A DNA stretch of 64,000 bases from Pomacea canaliculata (Eukaryota > Mollusca > Gastropoda > Architaenioglossa > Ampullariidae). The translations under genes were made by a program, and so were the position numbers. The notes beneath the pieces were generated by a model. That model saw only the letters and a program-made list of their open reading frames with translations. It was not told the origin of the DNA and ran no database searches. Positions 1 through 11,828 of this stretch are shown here, in pieces. The stretch lies in contig NC_037598.1 of assembly GCF_003073045.1 (NCBI RefSeq), forward strand, positions 25,605,822-25,669,821, given 5' to 3'. Each line of letters begins with the position of its first letter. Position 1 is the stretch's first letter.

Positions 1-1580
1 GCTTTCCTTAATCGAACAAACATGGACGAGTTTTTGACGAAGTTTGGAAAAGTTGTAAAAACAGCTTTGTGGTAAAAACTTTGCCGGATTCGGTCAAACT
101 TTCGTTTGTATTTGTTTCGTTGAAAAGGGCGTTTACTAGCCTGTTTCTGCAAATACAAGTGATGCGCAGTTTGTTTGTGGTATTGTATATAAACACCAAC
201 TTTGCGTATTTCATCTTTCCTTTCGTTGATTCTCTTTTCTTCTATCTTAATCGTTATAATACAGTATTGCGTCCACAATAACATGTGCGGGCAAAATAGC
301 TTTTTGTCAAGCAAATATCTTTGCAGTCCAGAGGAGTTTAATATCTCCACAGATTCTAGGTTGACAGAAACCAATAATAAAAAAAGGAACTAATAGATTG
401 CAGATGTTTGTGTACGGAGCATCCCCTACTCTTCAAACACCTGCAGTGTTTATGGGTTGTTTCTCACATGAGGTGGAATGCGAACCCCACACTGTCAAAA
501 GTAATCTTGCCTTTCGCATGTCTCCCCACATACCCTGCCTGTTATACCTGTGGGTGTGAGTTGTCACGTGCTGTAGTCCAGTGATTGATAGGTGTTGTAG
601 ATGGTTGAGGAACTCGAATGACTTACACATAAACTTGTCGCCGGAGGGCCCTGGGATAAAACGGTCGACAGAAACTAATTGACAGTCATTAACACCAATT
701 ACGAGCCTGATATTCTTAAATGGGAGTCCCTGGCGTGGTTTCAGTCCTAAAACAGTATGTTCGTCAATATTTTATTTCCAAATAATAAGCAGCGTGGGTT
801 AATAATATGTAAATTTCAGTCGAAACCATAGCAACCATTTATGTCGGAATTAAGTCTAAATATATGTCTGTGAGGTGAGTGAAGGAGATTAGACTCCATG
901 TCTAAAGCATCAAATCCACACGACAAAGGCAAAGCAAAGTGTTGGCACAGCATCGGATTGAAAGTCCCCTCAGGTGAGATTAATGCCTGCAGATTAACCT
1001 GTCGGAGGTAACTTGCGCTCTGTCTTTCTCTCCCCTCCCCCCAACACACACACCTCCCCGGGTGACACAAGCGAGGTTGAGAGATGGATGTGGTCACGTG
1101 ACTACAAGAGGCTCGGCAGTGTTGCCAGTCGGCCAAGTCGCTCTGCAGGCCTCTTGCCTCGTGTCTGGTGAGGTGGACCTTACAGGGCTGTCACACACCG
1201 TGTCAAAGCATTCGTCGATCGAATCTTCTGGAAAGTGGTTGTTGTGGTCGGAACTTCCTAGCACCGTAAAAATGCATCCAACAAACACTTAACGAGGTTT
1301 AGCGCTGATTTGTGGAACCTCTTGTCAGTGATTTACTGAAGGACCGGCAAGAAATTCAACAATTTGGATTTCACGCTGAAATTACTGGATTACCATCGTT
1401 TGGCTCAATTTACTCGGACTCCAGCCAAGAGCATTTAAGTTTCGTACTTTGCAGAAGTGTAGATGAGGGAGGAAAAGCTTGTGCTCTCAGTCCAGCTGGG
1501 TCACTCCTCGCCGCAGTGTTGTGACAGCGCGCTGCAGCAGGTGACGAGCATGTAACGGTGACGTGCTGACAGGGTGGAAG
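1..1580. other. Non-coding flank, nothing recognised
   Basis: I see no exon with a recognisable product here. Open frames are short, overlap on both strands and lack convincing splice sites. The last few hundred bases precede the start codon at 1581 and probably hold the 5' UTR and promoter of that gene, but I see no clear TATA box. Confidence 0.4.
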
Positions 1581-4500
1581 ATGGATGACCTGGATGACGG
1601 CACGTCACCTCTTCCGACAAACAAAACCAGCTTGGACGGATTTGAGGAGAAGAGACACCTGGTCAAGTGGATTATACCGTATGTAATTATGATAAAATAC
1701 TTTATGCGCACATCATTAAAGCTTCCAGTTTTTAATTGCGATTAATTTTAAACTCGGATGTTTGTCTTTTTTTGTTGGCTTAGTCGGTCATCGGTCACAC
1801 ATCAGTACTCGTTGTCATGTATTCCTCTTTCTGTGTGTCGTCTGCAGTGTGTCTGTCTGTTATTTATCCTTTGTGAGGGTTGTCCTTCGTTCTGTCTTCT
1901 GTTGGCTGTGTTGTGTGTCGATACAAACATCTGTCCGAAGTTAGACTGACAATGTAAACTGTCCTGAACATCTGTCACTTGACACTTATCACTTGAACCT
2001 ACTGACCGTTTCCAGTCCGATGAAGCTAGCTTCTCTCTTGGTGGCGGTGGGGGTGCTGGTGGTGGTGCTGGTGGTGCTGGTGGTGGTGGTGGTGGTGGTG
2101 CTGGTGGTGGTGATGATGGTGGTGGTGGTGGTGGTAGTGGTGGTGGTGTTTTACGCCGAGCCAGCAACTAAGGCTATATGTCATGGTCTTGTGCCCGAAG
2201 GCAGACGACAAGGAAACACGTAAATATGTCTGACAAAGATTCATCAACACCATGTGGACACATTCTTAGGTGATGTTTATTGACTTCAGTCTCCCCATAA
2301 ACTGGACATTCCGAGGCTACTGCACCCACCGACTTGCTCATTCAGTTGCAAGTTTTCAGTTTTCTCTCATGATGACTAGTCAAAACATTTATTTTCTTTT
2401 TTTTTTTTGAATGTTCCGCTGTAAAGTCAAGTGACCTTGATCGATCCAATGAAGCTGGGTTCACGACCTTTGACCCCAGCCGTCTGCGGCACTTGCAGCT
2501 GCATGGCCGAGTCTGTGACACAATGCACAATGCTGAGGGGGAGTGCCGTGGGTCTGCTGTCTCATGCTGCACCCCAGTTCCCACCCTGCGCAACCCAGTC
2601 GTCTCGACCTTTCTCTCAAAAGGACCTTTAAATTATTCAGGAGTGCATGAAGGCACGGGGAGACTCGTCTGTCCCCGAGAGACACCAAAGCAAAGAGAAG
2701 AATGAATGAAAGAGACGACGAGAGAAAAAAAGCAAAGGAAAGAGCGAGTGATATATTAGGAAAGAATGAAGCAGATGGGTTTTGGAGGCTGAATTTTACA
2801 GGTTAGGTTGATATCTCCTACATCTACTGATATGTGAAAAAACGCAAACCATTCAGTTGGTCTTTAGTGGTCATACACTGTGTGTAGCTCCGGGGTTTGC
2901 ATGAAGATGCCGACTTACAGCCAGCCTCCAGGTAACAGTGACAGGTGTTGTCAGTGCATGCATGAAGCAATATAACTATAAGGCTAAACTTGCTCAGTCC
3001 TCACATGCCCGTGTCCTGGTGAGTCACCATCGTCTGAATTGTTTAATCCTGACACCCCGAATAGTTCCGAGGATATTCCATTGTCTAAATTGTTAAATCG
3101 CGGTCTTAATGAAGTGGTTTTAATGAAGTGCTGTTGTCTGAATTGTTTAATCCCGACAGCCCCATAGTGCTGGTAACCTTTGCCATCTTCCTCGTCATCT
3201 TCATCTACAACGCCTGCATCCTCAAGCACCGCCCGCCTCCCAGTCGCACGAGAGTGGAGCAGGTGAATGAGCAATGGCAGACAACCTTCGACGGGGCCCA
3301 ACGCCGTGCGGGAAGGAGGAGAACCCCGACAAATCTCGGGTGGTGAGGTTTGAAGGGGTGCAGGTGGTGAAAGGTGAGGCACGTCCTCCAATGAGGCAGA
3401 CGAGTGGTCAAAGTATAGAGGAAACAGAGAGGTTGGCCGGCGCAAGGGTGCTGCACAGGTGGGCAGGTAGACAGAATAGGATGGACGAACAGGTAAACAG
3501 AACAGAGAGACAGGATAGACGAACAGAAGGGCAGGCAAGATAAGAGACAGAAAAGACCAGCAGACTGAGAAGTAGAACACGCGGTAAAACAGGTAAACAT
3601 GACACGAAGATTGAGATAAAGGAAATCGACAGGTAGGTAGATAGCATAGACAGGCAACCAGGCAGACAGACAGATACCGGGATAGAAATACGGGTAGACA
3701 GACGTGCAAAAGGTAGGCAGGCAGACAGACACACATACTGAGGTACAGACAGGCAAGCATGTTGTAAAATGCCAGCTTACCTGACACTGCTGTCCAGTGA
3801 GTCACCACCATGTTTGTAATTACAAAGTTTGTAGAAGAGACAGAGTGTATAGTAGAAGACCTTTTCTCTCGTACAGTGTACACAATTTTCTGTTTGTGGT
3901 TGTGCCGTGAAAGTACTTTAATAGTAACAATCATGACTTGTACTCACACACCACCCGATGGAGGAGTTCAGTGCACTTACAAGGTGTCTACACACATGCT
4001 ACACTCACTGACACACTTACACACGCACAAAATAAACGCATAAACTCAAACGAATTTTTAGCAGCCAAAGCTTTTCATTTGCTCATCCCTTGGACATCCA
4101 TGAAAGGATGATGCTGGACGCTTGTAAGCTTAGGTCCCCTCCCCACCCCACCCCACACACACTGCGTTTTACCTTCAGTCTGATGAGTGGCACACAGCCT
4201 GTGACCTTTCACCTTCAGTCTGATGTATAGCTAATCATTATGTGCCCACACGCTCTGTAAGATATTAATAGCTAATTATAATGTGCCCACAATTAAACTG
4301 TCAAACATTAACAGCTAATCATTGTGTGCCCACACGCTCTGTACAACATTAATAGCTGATCACATGTCGTGTTGTTCTGTCAGGTATTAACAGCCGATCA
4401 TAAAATGCACTGCTCATCTAATGTTCATTTTGTTCACTCGGGGAGAACGCTTGCTGCTGACTTCTACAAGCAGTTACTGTCCCTGATTAGCCAGGTGTCT

Positions 4501-5181
4501 GTGAAATGACAGGTGTAAATAGATGGCGGTCGTAAATCGGAGGAGAGGGGGCCGAGGCCTGTGGTATGAGGATGGCGAGGTGTAAGGTGGGCAGCTGGTG
4601 ATGCGCTGTGATTGCCATCTTGTACTCTGTTTGTGGCAGTGACATACAGTTATTACCTTTGTCACACAATGCCTTATTCATGTACTGGGCCAACGTGTGA
4701 AAACACACACACACACGTGTGTACAGGTTTACTTACAGCAGGAAGATGACGGACTTTCTTTTAATTTTTTTTTCCTTTCGCGCCTTCTTTTTCCGGCTTT
4801 ATATTTTTAGTAAATGTGCCTTTGTGGCAGAAAGAAATAATGTTATTAGATTGATTGTAGGCGTCAGTCAATATTTGTGGTGTTATTATTGCTCTTGATT
4901 ATCGTTTAACGCTCGTAAAATGGGCTTCTTGACTGTGTACATTCATGATTACGTGTATGTGTATGTGTTTGAACATGTGAACGTGTGTCTGAGAGAGCAA
5001 ATAAGAAAGAGAAAGATAGAGCGCAGAAGGAGGAGAGGTTTAAAATTACCCTAACATGATTGTGTTTTGTTTTCAGAATCCTAGCATCGTGTCAACCAGG
5101 TATCCGAGTTCACCAAGACCTCAGGAAGACCTCACGAGTCTCCCCGTCTCTCCGTCACCAGCAGATGTTCGATCAAACTAA
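1581..5181 (+). CDS. Small single-pass membrane protein, three exons, about 101 residues
   Basis: I do not recognise this gene. Proposed exons are 1581-1678, 3160-3262 and 5077-5181. Exon 1 starts at an ATG in good context (gaagATGG), encodes an acidic N terminus (MDDLDDGTSPLP) and ends before gtatgt in phase 2. Exon 2 follows a gacag acceptor and opens with a strongly hydrophobic helix (PIVLVTFAIFLVIFIYNACI), then basic KHRPPPSRTRVEQ before gtgaat. Exon 3 follows tttgttttcag and encodes a Ser/Pro-rich tail ending VRSN and TAA. The three lengths (98, 103, 105) join in one frame. This predicts a type II or III single-pass protein with a short tail on each side. The layout (short charged exon, phase-2 intron, membrane exon) matches the two minus-strand genes at 8-14 kb, though sequence identity is low. 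Function unknown. A longer exon 2 using a later donor is possible. Confidence 0.5.
2038..2152. repeat. (GGT)n microsatellite abutting a SINE fragment
   Basis: An interrupted GGT/GTG tract of about 110 bp. Read in frames it gives poly-Val or poly-His peptides that are not genes. It runs directly into a SINE-derived segment (gttttacgccgagcc...), so it may have grown from the SINE's 3' tail. Confidence 0.85.
2148..2222 (-). mobile_element. Fragment of a tRNA-derived SINE (3' part)
   Basis: The stretch gttttacgccgagccagcaa and the next 20 bases match the 3' portion of the complete SINE at 10851-11043 and the fragment at 36893-36965. The element reads on the minus strand and ends in the adjacent GGT-rich tract. 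The tRNA-like head is absent or too diverged to see. Confidence 0.6.
3400..3770 (+). repeat. Degenerate GACAGAC/GGCAGG-rich tract
   Basis: Purine-rich, imperfect gacagacagg/aggtaggcagg motifs fill this intron section. The apparent long minus-strand ORF across it (about 300 codons of Cys, Leu, Ser and Tyr) is low-complexity translation of the repeat. Confidence 0.6.
4212..4412 (+). repeat. Diverged tandem repeat, period about 59 bp
   Basis: Three to four imperfect copies of a unit containing 'attaatagctaatcat...gtgcccacacgctctgta' follow one another in intron 2 of the small membrane-protein gene. Confidence 0.6.
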
Positions 5182-6245
5182 TCATTCTGTGGGACTCGTC
5201 CCTACAGTCGGGAGGAAGAGAGAGAACACTAGTACTATTCTCAAGAACGAGTTAATCCTTACGGAGATTGTTTTCTGTTCTCTCCTGTTAACCAGAGTCG
5301 TGGTCGTCTTGGAACCTCGAATCTTGCTGGGCTAGGTTGTGCTAGGCTAGGTTGTGCTAGGCTAGGTTGTGCTAGGCTAGGCTAGGCTGTGCTAGGCTAG
5401 GTTGTGCTAGGTTATTATTACTGACGAGGGAAGGTCTTGAAGTCGCAGATGTCATCAAGGTGCAGCACTCACCTCGTCCAATGCCGAGCTTCTGAATGTT
5501 CACTACTTAAGTTCGGATCATGGGACCGAGAATAAGTAATAAAATGTTCGCTGACGACACTATGAACAGTGAGACCACTTTAGGTCTCTCTCTCTCTGAA
5601 CCACACCCCTACCCCACCCTGTACACGAGTACACACGAACTATTGTACACTCGCACGTGCATGAGTGCTACTGTGTTACTGGCTTGAACTTTAACCCTTG
5701 TATGTTTATCGATGCGATCCTCGAACGCCTAACACGTTTTTTTTACAATAGCTTAATCCCTCTGTATCTGTCACAATATTATTTTTGTACAGTCCACATA
5801 CAATGTCTGTAATAATACCAAAGCATGTAAAAGAAGAACATGGTCAATAAACAACAGCAGTCAATGAACATTTACAAGTGCTACCAGCCTGTACGAAGTT
5901 GTGTGTGTGTGACCGTGTTTTTATAGCACCAGAAGTCGAATATTTCTATGAAAGGTATCGGACTACAAACACCACAAGTCAGAGAACAATCCGAGTTGAA
6001 TCATTGTCTAGGACTAACATCACAAAGGGATTTTCTTTTATCTTCTATGGTGTTGTTCTCACACTTGCCGACTATCAACACCCTCCATCCTCGCACTACA
6101 ACAGTGTAACTCACTCGTGCCGAGCTACCAATGTGTCAAAAGCCCGCAAGACCCCGTCCACCCCAACTCCCTGACCTCAGCCGCCTGGTTAGTGACGTCA
6201 CACCACCCGACCCTCCCCCTGTCACCCTGCAGTAGCGGCTCATCG
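5182..6245 (+). other. Probable 3' UTR and intergenic DNA
   Basis: After the stop at 5181 there is the minisatellite, then unremarkable sequence. Candidate polyadenylation signals are aataaaatg near 5538 and caataaac near 5847. No further coding exon is supported. Confidence 0.35.
5328..5416 (+). repeat. Minisatellite of gctaggttgt / gctaggctag units
   Basis: About eight short units built from ctaggttgtg and ctaggctagg lie about 150 bp after the stop codon at 5181, probably in the 3' UTR or just after it. Confidence 0.85.
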
Positions 6246-7889
6246 GTAACCTTATCAAAATGGCCACCTCGGGGGATGCGTTAAATTTTGTCAAGATGTC
6301 CAATTGCACTCCATGAACTGCGCTACAGGATTAGGACCACTTCTAGTTGAAGTCCGGACCCTAGTTATTGTAAATTTGCTTTTTTGTGCAGTGTCTGTTG
6401 CCTTAGCTTCACCTGACTCATTCAGAGGTCACACCCGTCCTGTCGCACGTGCTTATGCAAGAAATTAAGGTCAAAGAAAACTGATTTATTTCATTCAAAA
6501 AAACATAAAATTCATAAAACTTACATCATGAAGGCATAGCGACAGATAAAAAGCAAATGGAATGCATCAAGATAAAAAACAAGATACTAACACATTAGGA
6601 AAACTACATTCACAGTCGCAAGCTCCTCAAATTGTGAAAAAGTGAAAGACACTGGAAACCAAGCCAAACAGCTTCGAGCGGCTCTAGTAGGTGGTAAAGA
6701 ATGACTATAATGCTTCTCAATTCAAGTGGAGGAAAATCTGCCGTTTCATTTCTTCATCTGGAAGCGGAAGATGGAAAGAATGTGTAACAATGGAAAATTT
6801 TCTGAAAAAATCCTTAGAATTGTAATTGACAGTTCCGTTCATGTATTTTTCAAGGAAACAGCAAAGTATGTTCAGCATACAACACTTTTGGACATTACAA
6901 CAGCATGATGACTTTGCTAGGTGTCCAAGGTGTTTTGACTCGAGTGGCACAAGCTATGTTCACAGGTTTTTGTAAATAACTATGGTGAATAAAAATATAG
7001 TCAGCATTTATTATTTAAGAAAATGTCCAGTTGACATGATTAGCAAGCTAAAAATAGTGAACATGACTAAAAATTCAGGATACAAATCTGGTTACAGTTT
7101 CTAGACGATTCTATGCTATCAGGTTTTAATGATAAAATTGGGAGTCTGTATAAAAAGGGGTTGATGCTAAAAAATGTGATTTGAGGGTTTACATACCACA
7201 TGCTAACAGGTTTCTGTTCAGACTAAATTGCAACATTGGCTACTTCAGTAAAACCAAGTTAAAATCGGATTTGTATAATCTATTGCATATTACAATCGTG
7301 TTCCGAGTTTTCCATAAACATTTGCAATAAAATCAGGTTACAAGGTGTCGGACAATTTCTACAGTCAGGTTACATAACTAACAATGACAACTCGGTTATG
7401 GAATGATCGGGATAAGCAGGCGACACCGTTTTAAATGAGACAGTTGAGATCACAAAAAGTTGTCAGGGACGGAAACTAGTCCAAGTATCATACCCGTAAA
7501 ATTTAAATCAACAGACACATAGAAGCTTTAGTGAAAGACATGACCTGTACCCGGCGGTAGAGAATGCATGTAGTAAGACAGAGTATCTCGACATGGACAG
7601 ACTTTGTTGGGAAGAAATTGGATTTAGTCAGTCTCCTCCCGAATTGCAAGTAGAAGTTTTCTCTCCAGCACCTGTAACAGACGGTCACATGAAGACCACA
7701 GATGAAAATGTCCAGCAAAGACAGATGGAGCAAAGATGTTAGGAAACATTGGCAACTTCATTATCTCAGTTCACTTTTAAAGCTTCAAATTTCTGAGAGG
7801 TTCACTCAGCATGTTCACAAAAATCGACCACTAGGAGGCACTTTCACAGACTCATTCTCTTCTGCCTAGCTTGTCAAATACCGGCTCAC

Positions 7890-7905
7890 CTGTTTAAAAT
7901 ACCAG
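7890..7905 (-). promoter_or_regulatory. Conserved splice donor, possible 3' UTR intron
   Basis: On the minus strand, AAACAG|GTGAGC here matches AAACAG|GTGAGT at about 12755 in the duplicate, inside a short conserved patch (ctcacctgttt...taccagatga). Conservation in both copies suggests use as a donor after the stop codon. No acceptor was identified. Confidence 0.35.
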
Positions 7906-8057
7906 ATGACTTGGTCCGACATGACTGCATCAAGTGGTGGTGGTGTTGATGTCCCCGTCTGATGTCAGTGGCGAGCGTTCGACAGACGAGTTTGACGATA
8001 GTAGTTCCGAAATGTCGCATTGAAGATGGTTTTAAAACATTTGTGATGCAGACCATG

Positions 8058-8600
8058 TTAGTGTTTTTTACAATCTTTGTCGTCTTCGTCCGAGTTCTGA
8101 CGACGTCGAAGAAGTTGCTGGTGTTCTTGTGTTAACTGGTCATCGTCGAGCCATTCTTCCTCGGAAGAAGTCCGGTCGGTAGCTTCTTTGTCGCCGTGAC
8201 CTTCCTGTTCATCATCTTCATCATTGTCGTCTTCGATGTTTTGCTGTTGTCGCTGCAGTCGCTGAAGTTGCTGAAGTCGACGAAGTTCTTCCCTAGTTAT
8301 CCGAACTGACATCGACGACTGCTCAGCGAGCAATTCCCCGCCTTGTGCCTGGCATCCCTCAGGTCACTGACTTCTCCCAGCGACTCCTCGTCCAGCGATT
8401 CTTCCTCGGAAGAAGTCAGATGGGCGACTTCTTTGTCGCCGTGGCCTTCCTGTTCGCCATCTTCTTCAATGTCGTCTTCGATGTTCTGCTGTTGTCGCTG
8501 AAGTCGACGAAGTTCTTCCCTAGTGATCCGAACTGACATCGACGACTGCTCAGCGAGAAATTCCCCGCCTTGTGCCTGGGCATCCCTCAGGTCACTGGCA
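8058..8600 (-). repeat. Internal tandem duplication within the C-terminal coding region
   Basis: Two copies (about 8575-8345 and 8345-8100) each encode SSMSVRITREELRRLQ, QQQNIEDD, EQEGHGDKE and SSEEE(W/S)LD. The second copy also has an extra QQLQRLQ step. The copies are similar enough to be a recent duplication. Confidence 0.8.
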
Positions 8601-10062
8601 GCCTCGAGCGGACCCTGAGCATTCGCACTGTTCTCGGCCTCTGGTTGGGCAGGAAGACCAATCAAAGTCACATAGTCCCCTTCGTCGACAACGATAGGTC
8701 GTCTGCATACATCTGGCTCATTGGCGGCACCACTACATGCATCAGCATCCCGCAGGGTGGCGTGTCTGCTGCCGGAGTCTGCTCGACCACTGTGGGCGCA
8801 TTCATCTTGCTGGTAAAGTTCTTCGTCGCATGGCGAGGCGCTAGGGGGCGCCTGAGTGGCACTAGCTCTCGGATGTTCTGCAAGCTGATCCATGCTGATG
8901 TACTCAACCGCATCATCGGAAGCGCCAGCGGCCGCGTCGCAATAGTCGTCGCCCCCGAGCACAGAAGCATTCCACGTGACGTGCTGGGTTCGGCGTCGCC
9001 TTGTCACGTTACTGTCGCGTGACGTCTCTGCCTGCAACAAGCCCTGTGCTTCCGGTAACCCTTGAACTTGCGAGTCTTGCGCTGGCTGTACCTGAAGTGG
9101 TTGGTCCTCACTCTGGGAGGACAAGCAGCTGCGAGGTAAACCTTCCTCTAGGCCACAGAGGCGAATATCAGAATTTTGTCTTGTGTTCCACGTAACCGAT
9201 AAACTGATGATCAGTATCAAGAATCCAATGAAGGCACATGCAATCACCACCAGCGTGAAAGACCTGTGGGCCAGAAAACAAAGTATAAAATGTGTCATTA
9301 GTGTGGAACGCGACGCCATGAGCCTTACCTGCCGAGGTAAATTTTAACCAAAACAAAACAAAACTAAAAACTTATACAATTGCCACTTTTTTTTTGTTGT
9401 TGTTGTTTGTTAAATAAGCTCCGATCAGATTCACTACCCTCTTTATGCAATGGAGTCACGTGTGTAATAAGTTTTACATTAGTAGAATTTTAAGCCCGTT
9501 AAACCATATTAAAACCGACCTCCTTCTGAACTTCGTGCGGTTTTCTTAATGATTTTGAAGTCATATTCAAACATTATGAGAAATTCAAGCAGTTTTTTTT
9601 TTAAATTGCAACTTTTATACCCAAGCAGACCTTTATTTAGTACTACAGTTCTACATGGTAACTGCTGCATAATTCTCACCCATGTTTTAAGAGAGAGTGA
9701 CCACAAAGTCGCATGTTGCAAATCGGGTTTGTTACAACTTCGTGTTAATATTTAGCAATTTCAGCTTACATAGTCATTAATATTTCAAATTAAATGGCTC
9801 TCGTTCTATGCATTTGTTTTATTAAACGTTAAATGCTCGGAACCATAGAAATTACTGAGGAGATTAAAATAAAAACTCCCGCCCTACCATCCATCTTGAC
9901 ATTTGGCTTTGGAATAATTAACGTTTACACGACAAACGGCCACACAAAATGTCTACGATTTACTCACAGGCTGTCTGCAGGGCCTTCATCCTCTGCCTCC
10001 TCTGGCGGGGTACTTGTTGGGTTTGAGGAATCTCTCTCGTTAGGATTGTCGGTGAAGTCCAT
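8058..10062 (-). CDS. Single-pass membrane protein with acidic Gln/Arg-rich C-terminal repeat (paralogue 1)
   Basis: Not recognised. Exon 1 is 10062-9968: 31 residues starting MDFTDNPNERD, rich in Pro and Glu, ending before gtgagt in phase 2. Exon 2 starts at 9263 after ttctggcccacag. It opens with a membrane helix (SFTLVVIACAFIGFLILIIS), then a long hydrophilic part with THVTWNASV-like and CDEELYQQDECAHSG segments, and a charged RITREELRRLQRQQQ helix followed by Glu/Asp/Ser-rich sequence. The open frame stops at 8297, giving about 353 residues. A second copy of the RITREELRRLQ block continues in another frame to a stop at 8058. The two blocks are a tandem duplication of about 230 bp, and one base is missing at the junction (gcctggcatc against gcctgggcatc). 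Predicted membrane-anchored; the long part may be luminal, extracellular or cytosolic. The splice sites shared with paralogue 2 support a real gene. Confidence 0.6.
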
Positions 10063-10290
10063 GGTCTGACGTTTTCAGAGTTCACAACCTTCGTCTCACT
10101 GCCTGTCTACCTCGACTGAAATGGCGGAGAAACGCGCGAGATTTAAGCGGTCACAGTCAGCTTTCTGTTCACAAAAAGCACGTGACTTCACCCTCAGCCG
10201 TTGACCAGCAGGTCTACAAACTGCACGCAAGTCGACGTTACAGGTGTTCACAGAACATTCATCCGGGTAGGTGTCACGAGAAGCACGGTC
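10060..10290 (-). promoter_or_regulatory. Promoter/5' UTR of paralogue 1
   Basis: Conserved with 13884-14100. On the minus strand it contains a CACGTG E-box (about 10179) and TCTCCGCCATTTCAGTCGAG just upstream of the start codon. The CGCCATTT motif resembles a YY1-type initiator of TATA-less promoters. Conservation across the duplication and position support a promoter; activity is inferred. Confidence 0.5.
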
Positions 10291-10850
10291 ACTCACTGCC
10301 CACTGTCCCTACATACCCCTGCCCTCCCCCCCCCACTCCATCCCAACACTCACGCACACCTGACATCAAGTCCAAGCGAGTTTTGTAGATTTGTAACATA
10401 AAGATTATTTGTGATTTTTATTATTTATTTAATTTTCTTCGAGCCATCAGAATGGTATTCTCAAACCACCCACCCCTACGGTAGTCCTGACGGACAGTGT
10501 GTACAGCCAGCCAGGTGTCCTGACTCCTCCGTCAGTTGATGTTCGTAAAAAAATGCTCAGTCAAGTGTCCTCGAGTCATACACTTGCTTCAAGCCATTTC
10601 ATCTTATTTACACAGAACGAGGGGTCTGATGGCCCAGTTACAGAAGGAGCAGATGAACAAGCCTCAGCCTCGTGCTGCGTACACTTGTTGTAACGCCTGC
10701 TGTGTGACTAGCAGACCAACAAACAGCTTTGTTGTTGTCCCCGCTGTTTACATGAGGTGTTACATGAGTTTACATGAGTGCTAGCTGGGGCGCCCTCTGT
10801 AATTGCCAAGCCCGCTGGTCAAGACCTCGGGTGGATGAGGTGCGGGTAGA

Positions 10851-11043
10851 GGGGGGGGGGAATTGGTGTTTTACGCCGTGTCAGCAGCTAAGGCTATATT
10901 ACGGCAAGCAGCCAGCCCTGTAAACAGATGCCACGTGCAGAGAAAGATCAGCGTGCCGAGACGAGAAATGAACTCAGGGCAGCCAACCTTCACTGTATTG
11001 GTGACAGGCGCTAACAGCGCTAACCGTTGCACCACCGGACCGC
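10851..11043 (-). mobile_element. Complete tRNA-derived SINE with 15-bp target-site duplication
   Basis: Flanked by TGAGGTGCGGGTAGA at 10836-10850 and 11044-11058. Read on the minus strand it begins GCGGTCCGGTGGTGCAACGG, which holds a good A box (TGGTGCAACGG). About 35 bases on is a B-box-like GAGTTCATTTC. The body ends with GACACGGCGTAAAACACCAA and a C-rich tail (ten G on the plus strand). The head is tRNA-like but not a functional tRNA. Fragments of the same 3' body occur at 2148 and 36893. Confidence 0.85.
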
Positions 11044-11058
11044 TGAGGTGCGGGTAGA

Positions 11059-11828
11059 CAACAAAACAAACTCTCCCCCAGGTCGACACAAAGAACAACA
11101 CGCGGACTGCGGATACGGGGCCACTTCTAATCACAGATATTAACTTTTTCTTTCTTAGTATTAGTCCATGTTGTCTGTCTGGGCTGAAACACGACAGGAC
11201 GCGCTGACCATACTTTCCACGAAGTTCCTCAAGTTCAAGCCACGTTTGTCAAACACGAAACTTGTGATGTTTGGCTGTTAAGTGCCCTGAAGTTAAAGGT
11301 TTCTTTCCCAAACTGGTTGATCATATTTACAATCCATACATTCTTGTTCCTACTCTTGCACCCACCGAAGCATCCATTCACTCTTCTATTCCGCTGCTTC
11401 TCGTGTAGCTCTGTAGCTTTCTCTTCGTGGGACAAGAGCCAGGGGAGGCGACTCGAGTAGCTGCTTGAGGTCGACTGGTGCTGCTTATCCCCCTTGTTCG
11501 GGTCATTTGTCCTGCGATGTAAGCTCTGGACTGCAAGTGCTAATGTGTGTGAGCGAGTGATTTTTTTTTTAAAAAAGGTTCGCTTGTGCTTTGTATCGGA
11601 TGTTTAACGGAGTTGATTTCTCTTGTGAACGTTTAACAAATGGAAGAAAAGACTTTGGCCAGAAAGCTGCCGCATAGTGTTGGAGATAAGGGAGGTGAGC
11701 CAAGTACCCGACAAAGCCCATGACGGATGGCACTATGACCTAGGTCACATATCTAAATTTTTTTTTATTGTAATTGCGACATTTGATGTTTTATCACTTG
11801 CCTTGAACAGACCTCAGCTGAAACCCTG
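11059..11828. other. Intergenic, nothing recognised
   Basis: Sequence between the SINE and the second segmental copy. Short open frames only, with no supported splice structure. Confidence 0.35.

Larger units (their letters stand above)
6246..10330 (-). repeat. Segmental duplication, copy 1
   Basis: Two blocks match the region at 11829-14110. The 3' flank from 'cttatcaaaatggccacctc' (6249) to about 7330 matches 11828-12690. The exons and promoter (9.2-10.3 kb) match 13.4-14.1 kb. Copy 1 is longer because it keeps the repetitive C-terminal coding part and extra sequence from 7.4 to 8.6 kb. The unit holds one whole minus-strand gene, so the duplication is the origin of the two paralogues. Confidence 0.8.

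Noticed and set aside
1802-2253. Poly-Pro and poly-His minus-strand frames
   Set aside because: Translations of the GGT microsatellite.
2984-3934. 316-codon minus-strand frame, Cys/Leu-rich and membrane-like
   Set aside because: It is the translation of degenerate gacagac/ggcagg repeats, lies opposite the proposed membrane-protein exon, and overlaps other long frames of the same composition.
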